From NCBI GenBank assembly GCA_038040485.1, contig JBBPIE010000052.1, positions 1 to 32,805 on the forward strand: a DNA stretch of 32,805 bases, written 5' to 3'. Below the pieces are notes generated by a model. The model had not been told where the DNA came from. It saw only the letters and a program-made list of their open reading frames with translations, and did no database searches. The DNA is from Onstottus_B arcticum (GTDB taxonomy: Bacteria > Acidobacteriota > Blastocatellia > UBA7656). Within the stretch, counting starts at the first letter, position 1. Every line of letters begins with the position of its first letter. Below are positions 1 through 7,096 of this stretch, piece by piece. The position numbers and the translations under genes were made by a program.

Positions 1-105
1 TATTCTTTGTTTTTTTTCTTTTTTTGCTTTTTTTTGTGTCTTGGTCTCTGCCTCGCCCCCACACCCCCCCCCCCACCCCCCCCGCCCCCCCCCCCCCCCC
101 ACTCC
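1..105. repeat. Low-complexity T-rich then C-rich tract
   Basis: The first 40 bases are mostly T and roughly 55-105 are mostly C with occasional A or G. Nothing else in the window has this composition. It lies exactly at the window start and has no gene. The likeliest explanation is a sequencing or assembly artefact at a contig end, though a real homopolymer tract cannot be excluded. Confidence 0.8.
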
Positions 106-234
106 AAATCCTGTCCGGCTAAGTTAAGACCCGCCCGTTACTGCATCCGGCCGGTCTTCATCAAGCGCTGACGCTGCGGATGGTGGACGACCGGAGTCGC
201 TCGTGGCTTCGGATCAAGTACTCGAAGGAGAAAT

Positions 235-714
235 ATGGAAGCGTTCAAAGAACAGATCATGAATTTTCGGAAACTCGAATTTGCAACCACCATCAAAGTC
301 TTGAGCGCATATCCCGAAGACAAATTGGATATGAAGCCGGCCGAGAAATCGCGCACCCCTCGAGAATTGATCGTGACATTTATTCGCGAGGAATATGTTT
401 GTAGAGGAGCTATGCGCGGCGACCTCGGTCTTGCAGATTCGCCTCAAAGCATACCGGATGGTTTGCAAGGCATGCTCGACATGCTCAATCAGATTCACAA
501 TGAAGTTCAGCAGACGATTGCTCAGGCGGGTGATCAAGAGTTGAACAGGATTATTGATTTCTATGGCTTTCAAATAAGAGCGATCGATGCGCTGTGGGCA
601 GAGCTTCACGATCAGATCCATCATCGCGGCCAATTCTCTGTTTACCTGAGACTGGCCGGAGCAAGAGTCCCGTCAATCTACGGCCCGACCGCAGATGAGC
701 CGATGGGTGTGTAA
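235..714 (+). CDS. DinB family protein
   Basis: This is a cytoplasmic four-helix-bundle protein of the DinB/YfiT-like putative metalloenzyme superfamily, whose members bind a divalent metal with three histidines; several act as thiol-dependent transferases, but no substrate can be named here. The 159-residue length is normal for the family. The C-terminal signature is clear: HDQIHHRGQ near residues 125-133 supplies two of the usual ligands, followed by the typical FSVYLRLAG. Where relatives carry the first histidine in an N-terminal helix, this protein reads LIVTFIREE, so that ligand seems to be missing. The start has a strong AAGGAG at 225-230, four bases before the ATG. It is a lone plus-strand gene converging on the cupin-like gene downstream. 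DinB membership is secure; biochemical activity is unknown. Confidence 0.85.
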   Translation: MEAFKEQIMNFRKLEFATTIKVLSAYPEDKLDMKPAEKSRTPRELIVTFIREEYVCRGAMRGDLGLADSPQSIPDGLQGMLDMLNQIHNEVQQTIAQAGDQELNRIIDFYGFQIRAIDALWAELHDQIHHRGQFSVYLRLAGARVPSIYGPTADEPMGV

Positions 715-764
715 CCACCGAGCGCCTGCCCGGACTGGACAGTCTGCGCTACCTTGACCTCACC

Positions 765-1571
765 TCAGTTTTTGGGGTGCTCGTGTTTCTTGTCTTTCTC
801 CAACACTTCCTTTGAGAGAGGGTTCGTTTTGAAATCAAAGCGCAGCATCTCAGCCGGCGCAGGGCCGGTATTCTCAAATCCTCTTTGTTGACCGGCCTCT
901 ACCCACGCGTTCTGTCCCATCTCGAGATTGAGGGCAGCACGTTTGTTCTTGCTTTCATGGACCTTGAACTTTGACGGACTCAAAGCAATCAGCAAGGCTG
1001 GCTCGGTTGAAGTTGCGGATATGTCGAGCCGCTTGCCCGGCGCGCAGACCAGACGAGTTATGCGAACCTGCTCGTTTTCAAACTGCACCTTCTGAAAGTT
1101 CTCGCCCGCCGGATACTCTTCGCGAAAGAAGCGGCCGTACAATTTCTTGTCATTTATCGGCTCGGTCTTGAACTCGACCCGCAGAAAGTCGCTCGGAAGG
1201 TCGGAGAGGTTTTCGACTTCGTGCATTTCCTTTAGCCCGCGATAAAGGCGAAAGCTCCCGGCTTTGGTTGCGGGCCGAGTCACTGCGCCATAGTCCAGGC
1301 CGATGTGCTTGAAGACCACCGGCCCGCTATCGTTCAAGTAGACATACGCCGAGCCCGTCTGCGTGTGTTGATGCGACGGGAGCTTCTCCTTCGGCGCATA
1401 GTGGACGCGCGTGACTTTCACCCAGTCGTTTTCGAATTGCAGCTTGTAGGCTTGCGGCAACGCCTTCGAAGGGTCTTGAGCCAAGGCGCCAGTCACAAAC
1501 ACGAAAAGAATCGCCAAAGCAAAACTCAGCTTCGCGGTCACAGTTCGAACACTTCCATCGATCGAGTTCAT
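765..1571 (-). CDS. Secreted tandem cupin-like protein
   Basis: This encodes a predicted exported protein of 268 residues. I chose the ATG at 1571 over the GTG at 1577 because AGGAGG at 1579-1584 sits seven bases from the ATG but only one base from the GTG. An N-terminal hydrophobic stretch (LSFALAILFVFVTGALAQ) is a good signal peptide ending at AQ. The mature part is a duplication. The first unit starts at LQFENDWVKVTRVHYAP and keeps a cupin-like HQH. The second starts at VQFENEQVRITRLVCAP and has lost those histidines. Cupins usually bind a metal through such histidines, so only the first unit is likely to bind one. No enzymatic role can be assigned. The gene is convergent with the DinB gene and its neighbours suggest no pathway. 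Confidence 0.75.
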   Translation of the reverse strand: MNSIDGSVRTVTAKLSFALAILFVFVTGALAQDPSKALPQAYKLQFENDWVKVTRVHYAPKEKLPSHQHTQTGSAYVYLNDSGPVVFKHIGLDYGAVTRPATKAGSFRLYRGLKEMHEVENLSDLPSDFLRVEFKTEPINDKKLYGRFFREEYPAGENFQKVQFENEQVRITRLVCAPGKRLDISATSTEPALLIALSPSKFKVHESKNKRAALNLEMGQNAWVEAGQQRGFENTGPAPAEMLRFDFKTNPLSKEVLEKDKKHEHPKN

Positions 1572-1681
1572 TCGCACGCCTCCTGGGGTCTGATTCTGTT
1601 CCGCTGTAGACGCGGATCGCGCGTTAATGGTTGCTTTAAGTAGAACCGCCTGCTTTTGTGGCGACCGCCTTCATCGTCGAA

Positions 1682-2125
1682 TCAAGAACAACACTGGCCC
1701 GCGGGCTTTGAGCCGAGTTCGATCGGGACAAAGCTCAGCTCGGGTTTCGTGTCCCCCACCTTGACGACAAAGAACTCCCATCGATAGCCGTTGGGATCGG
1801 TGATCCATATCTTGTCTTGGAGCGCGTAACAGCAATCGGTGCCCATCTCATCGAACGTAGCGAGCCCCGCCTCTTGAAGCCTCGTCTTTGCGCGAAGCAC
1901 ATCGTCCGTGCTCGCGACTTGAACCCCGAGATGATTGAGCGCGCCGTTGCCGTTGACCGGTCCCGTGTAGTTTAGCGTGAGGTTGAGAGCGGGCTGCGCA
2001 ACGTCGAACTTGGCGTAGCCGGGTTTGTGTTTGATTGGCTCGATGCCGAACATCGCGCCGTAGAACTTCACTGACTCTTCCACGTCGTTTACATTGAGCG
2101 CGACGTGAACCTTCAAAGTATCCAT
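1682..2125 (-). CDS. arsI: ArsI/CadI-family dioxygenase (C-As lyase)
   Basis: This vicinal-oxygen-chelate protein of 147 residues matches ArsI, a non-haem Fe(II) dioxygenase that cleaves the carbon-arsenic bond of trivalent methyl- and aromatic arsenicals. The expected metal ligands are visible as H7, H65 and E117. The substrate-binding vicinal cysteine pair is C98-C99 in TDCCYALQDKIW, and another CC lies near the C-terminus (AGQCCS), as in many family members. The DPNGYRWEF segment is typical of glyoxalase-fold enzymes. I prefer the ATG at 2125, which has AAGGAG seven bases upstream; an ATG at 2155 overlaps the arsR stop and would add ten residues. It is the second gene after arsR, so it is probably induced by arsenicals. 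CadI, a cadmium-induced relative, is the alternative name. Confidence 0.85.
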   Translation of the reverse strand: MDTLKVHVALNVNDVEESVKFYGAMFGIEPIKHKPGYAKFDVAQPALNLTLNYTGPVNGNGALNHLGVQVASTDDVLRAKTRLQEAGLATFDEMGTDCCYALQDKIWITDPNGYRWEFFVVKVGDTKPELSFVPIELGSKPAGQCCS

Positions 2126-2151
2126 AAACGTTCTCCTTGTGTTTTCGTCAA

Positions 2152-2490
2152 TCATCTACGTGCCTTGGCCGAAGTGATCTTGATCGGCTCGACTACGCCG
2201 CTGCGAGTGCAGCATTCGGCGTAGAGAAAGCCGAGCAGGTCTTGAAGCCCTGCGGCGTTGGCCGAGTACCAGAGCCATTGCTTGTCTTTGCGGGCCTCGA
2301 CCAGGCCTTCCATTCGAAGCTTTTCGAGATGGTGCGAGAGCGTCGAGTTTGGTATCCCAAGTTCGGACTGCAGGTCGCCGACAATCATTCCATCCGGGTG
2401 GGCCGACAGCAGAAGCCGGACGATTTCGAGCCTCGGCTCCGAACCCAGCGCCGCGAACATGTCAGCGTACTTAGCGGCTCCGTCTTTCAT
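2152..2490 (-). CDS. arsR: ArsR-family metalloregulator
   Basis: This 112-residue winged-helix repressor of the ArsR/SmtB family should dissociate from its operator on binding As(III) or a related ligand. The recognition helix region is GIPNSTLSHHLEKLRMEGLV (residues 45-64), followed by a beta-wing (ARKDKQWLWYS). The inducer site is probably C93-C94 in YAECCTRS near the C-terminus, the placement known for Acidithiobacillus-type ArsR rather than the alpha-3N CxC site of the E. coli protein. No Shine-Dalgarno precedes the ATG, and the promoter places the transcription start at or next to the ATG, so the message may be leaderless. The gene ends within the arsI leader, and the two are surely co-transcribed. 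Confidence 0.9.
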   Translation of the reverse strand: MKDGAAKYADMFAALGSEPRLEIVRLLLSAHPDGMIVGDLQSELGIPNSTLSHHLEKLRMEGLVEARKDKQWLWYSANAAGLQDLLGFLYAECCTRSGVVEPIKITSAKARR

Positions 2491-2526
2491 ATTTCGACAA
2501 TACTAGAAATACAATCTTCGTGTCAA
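2491..2526 (-). promoter_or_regulatory. arsR promoter with overlapping operator
   Basis: Read on the minus strand, TTGACA (2521-2526) and TATTGT (2497-2502) are separated by 18 bases and form a good sigma-70-type promoter. An inverted repeat with ATTTC and GAAAT arms around a 10-base centre (2491-2510) covers the -10 box, where an ArsR repressor would block polymerase. The -10 box lies only six bases from the arsR ATG, which predicts a leaderless or nearly leaderless transcript. The boxes are seen directly; operator function is inferred. Confidence 0.6.
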
Positions 2527-2581
2527 GAACTTTCTTTGGGAAGGAAGAAAACGTCGTGTGCCGACTTGGGAACACCTGCGT

Positions 2582-3082
2582 TCAACTGCGGCTGGAGTCG
2601 TCTTGCCTGCCTATGTCCTGGGTGAGTTTGGTCAGCTTCAGACGGTCGAGTCTCTCGAATGGAAGGGAACAGAACAACTCAAGGCGGCGCTGCATGAGGA
2701 AAGCGGCATTCCTGAATTCTTTGAACTTATCTTGATCCGTGCCGGTCGCAAGCGCCGGGTCGGGTATTCCCCAATGGGCTATGATCGGTTGTCCGGGCCA
2801 GTAGGGACACGATTCACGAGCGTTGTCGCAAACGGTTATCACAAAGTCAAACTCAATGTCCTTGAACTCGTCCCACGATTTGCTGCGCGCGTCGCTGGTG
2901 TCCAAGTGGTACAACTCCTTCAGCACTCGAATGGTAAACGGATTCACTGTGCCTGTGGGTTGGGCGCCTGCGCTGTAAGCTTCAAAGCGGTCACCTGCAA
3001 TTCGTTTGATCAGGTACTCGCCGAAGATGCTACGAGCCGAATTGCCTGTGCACAAAAAGAGAATTTTTCTTGTTTCACTCAT
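2582..3082 (-). CDS. arsC: Arsenate reductase, thioredoxin-coupled type
   Basis: This 166-residue enzyme of the low-molecular-weight phosphatase fold reduces arsenate to arsenite. The P-loop is CTGNSARS with nucleophile C11. The two relay cysteines are C85 and C92 in VCDNARESCPYWPG, matching the three-cysteine scheme of the S. aureus plasmid ArsC, and the general acid is D108 in the IPDPA loop. Recycling should therefore use thioredoxin. The start has GAGGT seven bases upstream. It lies 91 bases upstream of arsR in the same direction, but arsR has its own promoter, so arsC may be transcribed separately or read through. No ArsB or Acr3 efflux pump is in the window, so the arsenite produced must be exported by a protein encoded elsewhere. 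Confidence 0.93.
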   Translation of the reverse strand: MSETRKILFLCTGNSARSIFGEYLIKRIAGDRFEAYSAGAQPTGTVNPFTIRVLKELYHLDTSDARSKSWDEFKDIEFDFVITVCDNARESCPYWPGQPIIAHWGIPDPALATGTDQDKFKEFRNAAFLMQRRLELFCSLPFERLDRLKLTKLTQDIGRQDDSSRS

Positions 3083-3202
3083 TGAATAGACCTCGCTTTT
3101 CGTTCTTCATCGAGCGGGCCATCTAATCTGGATCCTTTGTAGTCGTGCCAGTCAAGCTACGCGGGGCGCCGAAACCGTCGAGCCTCGCGCTGGCATAGCA
3201 GA

Positions 3203-3243
3203 AAAGACTCGGGACTGCCCCGCAAGCGCTGCGGCGCAGTCCC
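3203..3243 (-). terminator. Rho-independent terminator of the TonB receptor gene
   Basis: A hairpin with GGGACTGC (3211-3218) pairing with GCAGTCCC (3236-3243) is extended inward by CCGCA/TGCGG across one C-C mismatch. On the minus strand it is followed by a short T-rich run (GAGTCTTTTC). It begins 15 bases after the receptor stop codon. Confidence 0.6.
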
Positions 3244-3257
3244 GGTCGAGCGGTAGG

Positions 3258-6200
3258 TTAGAAGTTGACTCGCAACGCAAACTGAATCTGCCGGTTCGTG
3301 CCAAGTCCGACCGTGCGCTCCACGGTGCGGCTGACTACACCGAAAGCGCTACCCGCCAGTGCCGGCGTGAAAGCCAGACCTGGCTGCAGTGTCACGGCGG
3401 GCCCCGTCGTGAACGTGCTGGGCAGTTGACCCGGTGGATTGGCGAAGTTTGTAACGTTGAAGAGATTGAAAACCTCGGTACGAAACTCGATGTTGGCCGA
3501 TTCGGTAATAGCGAACTTCTTGGCCAGGATTACATCTTGCTGAAAGAATTTCGGCCCGTGGATCTGGTTGCGTACCAGATTGCCGAACGTGCTTGGCTTG
3601 GGAATCGCGAAGGCCGCAGGGTTGAGGATCGTGCGGTCCTTGTTGATAAAGGGACTAACTCCCGGAAGCAGGTCCGGACGACGCACGTTGCGCGAGTTGC
3701 CGCCGCCTGGCGTGTTGATCACCACCGTGCGGCCTACCCCCGGCCCGCCGTAGAAGAGGCCTGCAGCGTCGACGTAAAGGATGTCCGGACGGGTGATCTG
3801 AACCGGGATCGGCAGACCGCTGCGGACGTTCATGATCGTCCCTGCTTCCCAACCGCCGAGCAATGTCTTGCCGATGCCGGACAAACCTTTACCCCACGGC
3901 AGCGCATAGACCGCGCTCACGTTAAAGGTGTGGCGCACGTCGAAGTTGTTGTATCCGATATCGTAGTCGAAGTCCTCCGTCTTGCGCGCAAGATTGCCCG
4001 CCGTCGAAGCCTCATTCGAGCCGGCGGTGTTACCGTAGCTCCGCCCAAAGGTGTATTGCGAGTTGAGCGTCACGCCGCTGTTGAACCGGCGCGCGAGCGT
4101 CCCCTGGAACGCGTTGTAGCTGTCGTGCCCGCCGCTTCGCTTGTAGTCAACTTCGGCAAAGGGGTTCAGGACGGTCGGATTCGCGCCCGGGTTTTCAGTC
4201 ACTTTCGAGAATTCACGGATGATGATGGCGTTGCTGGCCGGGTTGACGTTAGTGCGCACCGAAACGATCTGGTTGGCAACGCTTCGCAAGAAGAGATTGC
4301 GCCCCTGGCTGCCAACGTAAGCGAGAGTCAACACCATCTTGCCGGGCAACTCCTGTTGGATCGAACCCGAGTAGGAGAAGATGCGCTCCGGCACTCGGTA
4401 GTTTTCCTGGTCATAAGCGCGCGGTTGATACGAGCGATTGTTGGGATTGGCAATGAAGTTGGCCACAATCGCGGGAATGTTCGCCGGGAACGCGTTGGCG
4501 ACATTGCTCAACGTCGAGCTGATACGGTCGGATTCAATCGGTTGAATCTGGTCTTCGGTCTGTCCCGGTCCGTAGTTGATGCCAAAGCCCGCGCGAACGA
4601 CTGTCTTGCCGCCGCCAATGAAGCCTGAGGCATTCGGATTCGGTGACCACGCAAGCGACAGGCGGGGCGCGAAATTCGTCTTCAGCGCCTTGTAGACGGT
4701 CGTGTCTGAAGGCAGGATGGCTCCCGCGTTAATGTCAAAGACGACCTGGCGGTTCTTATCCTCGCGCAGCGGTGAGTAGTATTCATATCGCAGACCGTAG
4801 TTGAAGGTCAGATTCGGCCTCACCTTCCACTCATCCTGCGCGTAGAAGATGTAATACCCCTGTTTGGCGAATCGGTTGCCCGTTGCGCCATTGTTGAAGG
4901 GGCTGGGCGCGCTGACGTCGCCGTTGTACTGGATGGAGGATGCGGTATTCGCCAGGAAGCTGGATAGATTCGAATACGAGTAGGTCGTGCCACCCAGGCG
5001 ATCCGTGTAGAGTCGGATGAAGCGAACCTCCTCGCCGAACTTGAGGGAATGGTTGCCACGCACCCAACCAAGACTGTCAATCAAGCCGATAGTATAGGGT
5101 GTGTAAGGCGCGCCTCGTCCGTTGGTCGCGGAATTCAGACGGAATTGCCCGCCCGGTATTGAGAGGCCCGCTGAGTTGCCCTGGCCGGGGATGTTCGCGA
5201 GCGCGACGCTGCCCGAAAGGTTGATCGTTACTGCCGAGAGGTCAATGCCGTTGATTGTCGGCGCGCTCCCTGCAACACGAGTGTATGCCGAATTGTAGCC
5301 CAGCTTGAACTCGTTGATCATGGTGGCACCGATCGTCGTTTGCCACGACGCTACGCCGTTTTGCGGCACATAATCGTATACCGCGCGCGCGCCCGAGACG
5401 TTCTGCGGCTGATCGTTGTCACCCTGGTCTCGGAAAAAGCGAAGGTAGAAAGAGTTCTTTTCGTTCGCTCTCAAATCGAAGCGAACAGCCACGGAGTTTT
5501 CGTTGACCGGGTTGCTGGCCGCCAACTGTCCAATATCGAAATCCGGGCTGGTCAGGGGATTGGTCACCGTTCGTGTGCCGCCGGCGCCCAGAAACGCTCC
5601 TTCACACAGTGGGCGAACAGCAGCAACGGCTGACGCGCAACGCGAGAGCTTCGGCACGCCTTCCACGATGTTGATGCCGGAACGCAACCGATAGCCTTCG
5701 TAGCTGGCGAAGAAGAAAAACTTCTCTTTGACGATAGGTCCGCCAATGCTTGCGCCGAATTGATTGAGCCTCAGCGGATTCTTGAAGTCCCGGTCGAACC
5801 AGTTTCGCGCGTCGAGCTTTTCGTTGCGCAGATATTCAAAGACCGAGCCGTGAAACTGATTGCCACCCGATTTGGTCACAACGCTCACCTGCCCACCGGT
5901 ACCCGTGCCGTACTCCGCGGGATAGCTGTTGGAATCTACGCGGAACTCTTGCACGTTCTCCAGCGAAGCTTGCAATCGGAAAGGCGAGGCAATCTCTCCG
6001 TTCAAATTGCCCGGAGCGGCGTCAATGATGGCCGAGCCCTCAACACCGTCGTAGCGAATCGCGTTCTGTTCCACGGCGCGCCCGCTAAAGCGAATGTCGC
6101 CGAAGGTGCCCGAGCCACTGTTTAGCGAACCGGGCGCTTGCAGATAAAGCTGCGACAACTGGCGGCCGTTGAACGGCAGCGCTTGCACCTCGCGCGGATT

Positions 6201-6647
6201 GACGTTTGCCCCGATGCGAGCAGAGCTTGTATCGAGTTCCGCTTCTTGCGAAGCGACAACCGTCACGGTTTCGCTGGTGCCCGATGGGTTGACCTCGATA
6301 TCGAGAGTCAGCGTTTCACCGACAAGCACTTGAAGCCCGGTGGTCTCTGAAGTGCCGAAACCCGCCACGCTGACACGCGCCGAGTACGCCGACGGCTTCA
6401 GATTTGATACCAAATACGAACCCTGATCGTTTGTGGTGACCGTGCGCTCCTCACCGGTGCGCTCGTTTTTGACGGTGACGCTGGCGCCTTGAACAACGGC
6501 TTTGGCCTGGTCCCGAATCGTGCCGCTGATTCGCCCCGAGTCTGTCTGGGCGATGCCGCCAATCGGGATCAACAGTTGAATGGCCAGCGCTGCCACTAGC
6601 ATTGGAGAGATAAAGCGGAAGAACCGCTTCTTGTCCTGCGTTTTCAT
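3258..6647 (-). CDS. TonB-dependent receptor, Oar-like
   Basis: This very large outer-membrane protein (about 1,129 residues) belongs to the Oar-like TonB-dependent receptors with an N-terminal carboxypeptidase-regulatory-like domain, a family greatly expanded in Acidobacteriota. The start at 6647 has AGGAGG five bases upstream and gives a proper signal peptide (hydrophobic stretch, cut after GGIAQ). Residues about 35-115 form the beta-sandwich domain (GRISGTIRDQAKAVVQGASV). A plug domain follows (REVQALPFNGRQLSQLYL), then the long 22-stranded barrel. The last residues, FALRVNF, end in the aromatic residue expected for BAM-assembled proteins. It probably imports a polymer, glycan fragment or chelate, but no SusD-like partner or hydrolase adjoins it, so the substrate is unknown. 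It is transcribed alone and ends at an intrinsic terminator. Confidence 0.93.
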   Translation of the reverse strand: MKTQDKKRFFRFISPMLVAALAIQLLIPIGGIAQTDSGRISGTIRDQAKAVVQGASVTVKNERTGEERTVTTNDQGSYLVSNLKPSAYSARVSVAGFGTSETTGLQVLVGETLTLDIEVNPSGTSETVTVVASQEAELDTSSARIGANVNPREVQALPFNGRQLSQLYLQAPGSLNSGSGTFGDIRFSGRAVEQNAIRYDGVEGSAIIDAAPGNLNGEIASPFRLQASLENVQEFRVDSNSYPAEYGTGTGGQVSVVTKSGGNQFHGSVFEYLRNEKLDARNWFDRDFKNPLRLNQFGASIGGPIVKEKFFFFASYEGYRLRSGINIVEGVPKLSRCASAVAAVRPLCEGAFLGAGGTRTVTNPLTSPDFDIGQLAASNPVNENSVAVRFDLRANEKNSFYLRFFRDQGDNDQPQNVSGARAVYDYVPQNGVASWQTTIGATMINEFKLGYNSAYTRVAGSAPTINGIDLSAVTINLSGSVALANIPGQGNSAGLSIPGGQFRLNSATNGRGAPYTPYTIGLIDSLGWVRGNHSLKFGEEVRFIRLYTDRLGGTTYSYSNLSSFLANTASSIQYNGDVSAPSPFNNGATGNRFAKQGYYIFYAQDEWKVRPNLTFNYGLRYEYYSPLREDKNRQVVFDINAGAILPSDTTVYKALKTNFAPRLSLAWSPNPNASGFIGGGKTVVRAGFGINYGPGQTEDQIQPIESDRISSTLSNVANAFPANIPAIVANFIANPNNRSYQPRAYDQENYRVPERIFSYSGSIQQELPGKMVLTLAYVGSQGRNLFLRSVANQIVSVRTNVNPASNAIIIREFSKVTENPGANPTVLNPFAEVDYKRSGGHDSYNAFQGTLARRFNSGVTLNSQYTFGRSYGNTAGSNEASTAGNLARKTEDFDYDIGYNNFDVRHTFNVSAVYALPWGKGLSGIGKTLLGGWEAGTIMNVRSGLPIPVQITRPDILYVDAAGLFYGGPGVGRTVVINTPGGGNSRNVRRPDLLPGVSPFINKDRTILNPAAFAIPKPSTFGNLVRNQIHGPKFFQQDVILAKKFAITESANIEFRTEVFNLFNVTNFANPPGQLPSTFTTGPAVTLQPGLAFTPALAGSAFGVVSRTVERTVGLGTNRQIQFALRVNF

Positions 6648-7008
6648 GCGTGCCTCCTGTAAAGTGTGCGAGTTATCAAGTGTGGTTCTTACGAAATGGT
6701 TTTTGATCGTGGCGCAGCCGTTTGGCCATTCGGGCCGCCCAAGGTTCTCTATCTGAGTGCGAGGGTTCAAGCGTGGAATCTAGCAGTCAGGAGTTACCGC
6801 GCAGTGACGCCAAGCTTAAATCTTTGTAACTTGTCGGAAGCTGTGGCGAGGCTTGAGAGCGATTGCGCCCGTCAAACCGCGGCTTCCTCGATTGGAGGCA
6901 CGGCCTACGCGGCGCTACAGCGCCGGCTTGAATGTGGAATCTGTCTGGCAACCCGGCTTCCCCCAGGGACCGATCACTCACAAGTTATCCGAAACTTCTG
7001 AAGTTTGA
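6648..7008. other. Intergenic region between divergent genes
   Basis: This stretch separates the TonB receptor gene (minus) from the phosphodiesterase gene (plus). Open frames here lack a ribosome-binding site and family features. Apart from the receptor's AGGAGG at 6653-6658, I see no clear promoter for it. Confidence 0.5.
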
Positions 7009-7062
7009 GTAAACTGATCGTTATTGTTTTGTTAATCCTGCCGGCGGGCCTTGGAGTATGGG
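7009..7062 (+). promoter_or_regulatory. Candidate Pho box upstream of the phosphodiesterase gene
   Basis: Three units start exactly 11 bases apart: GTAAAC (7009), GTTATT (7020) and GTTAAT (7031). A weak -10-like TATGGG follows at 7057, a spacing close to that at the 10771 site. OmpR-type PhoB/PhoP proteins bind direct repeats with this period. The units are more degenerate than those before pstS, so this is the weakest of the four sites. Confidence 0.4.
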
Positions 7063-7096
7063 GACGCGCCGTGATAGCTAGTCTTCGGAGGAAAGC

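Noticed and set aside
2558..3085. Plus-strand open frame of 175 codons
   Set aside because: It mirrors arsC, whose catalytic cysteines are unambiguous on the other strand.
3426..4628. Plus-strand open frame of 400 codons
   Set aside because: It lies wholly antisense to the TonB receptor gene, has no ribosome-binding site or domain, and its Arg/Val-rich composition is that of a GC-rich shadow frame.
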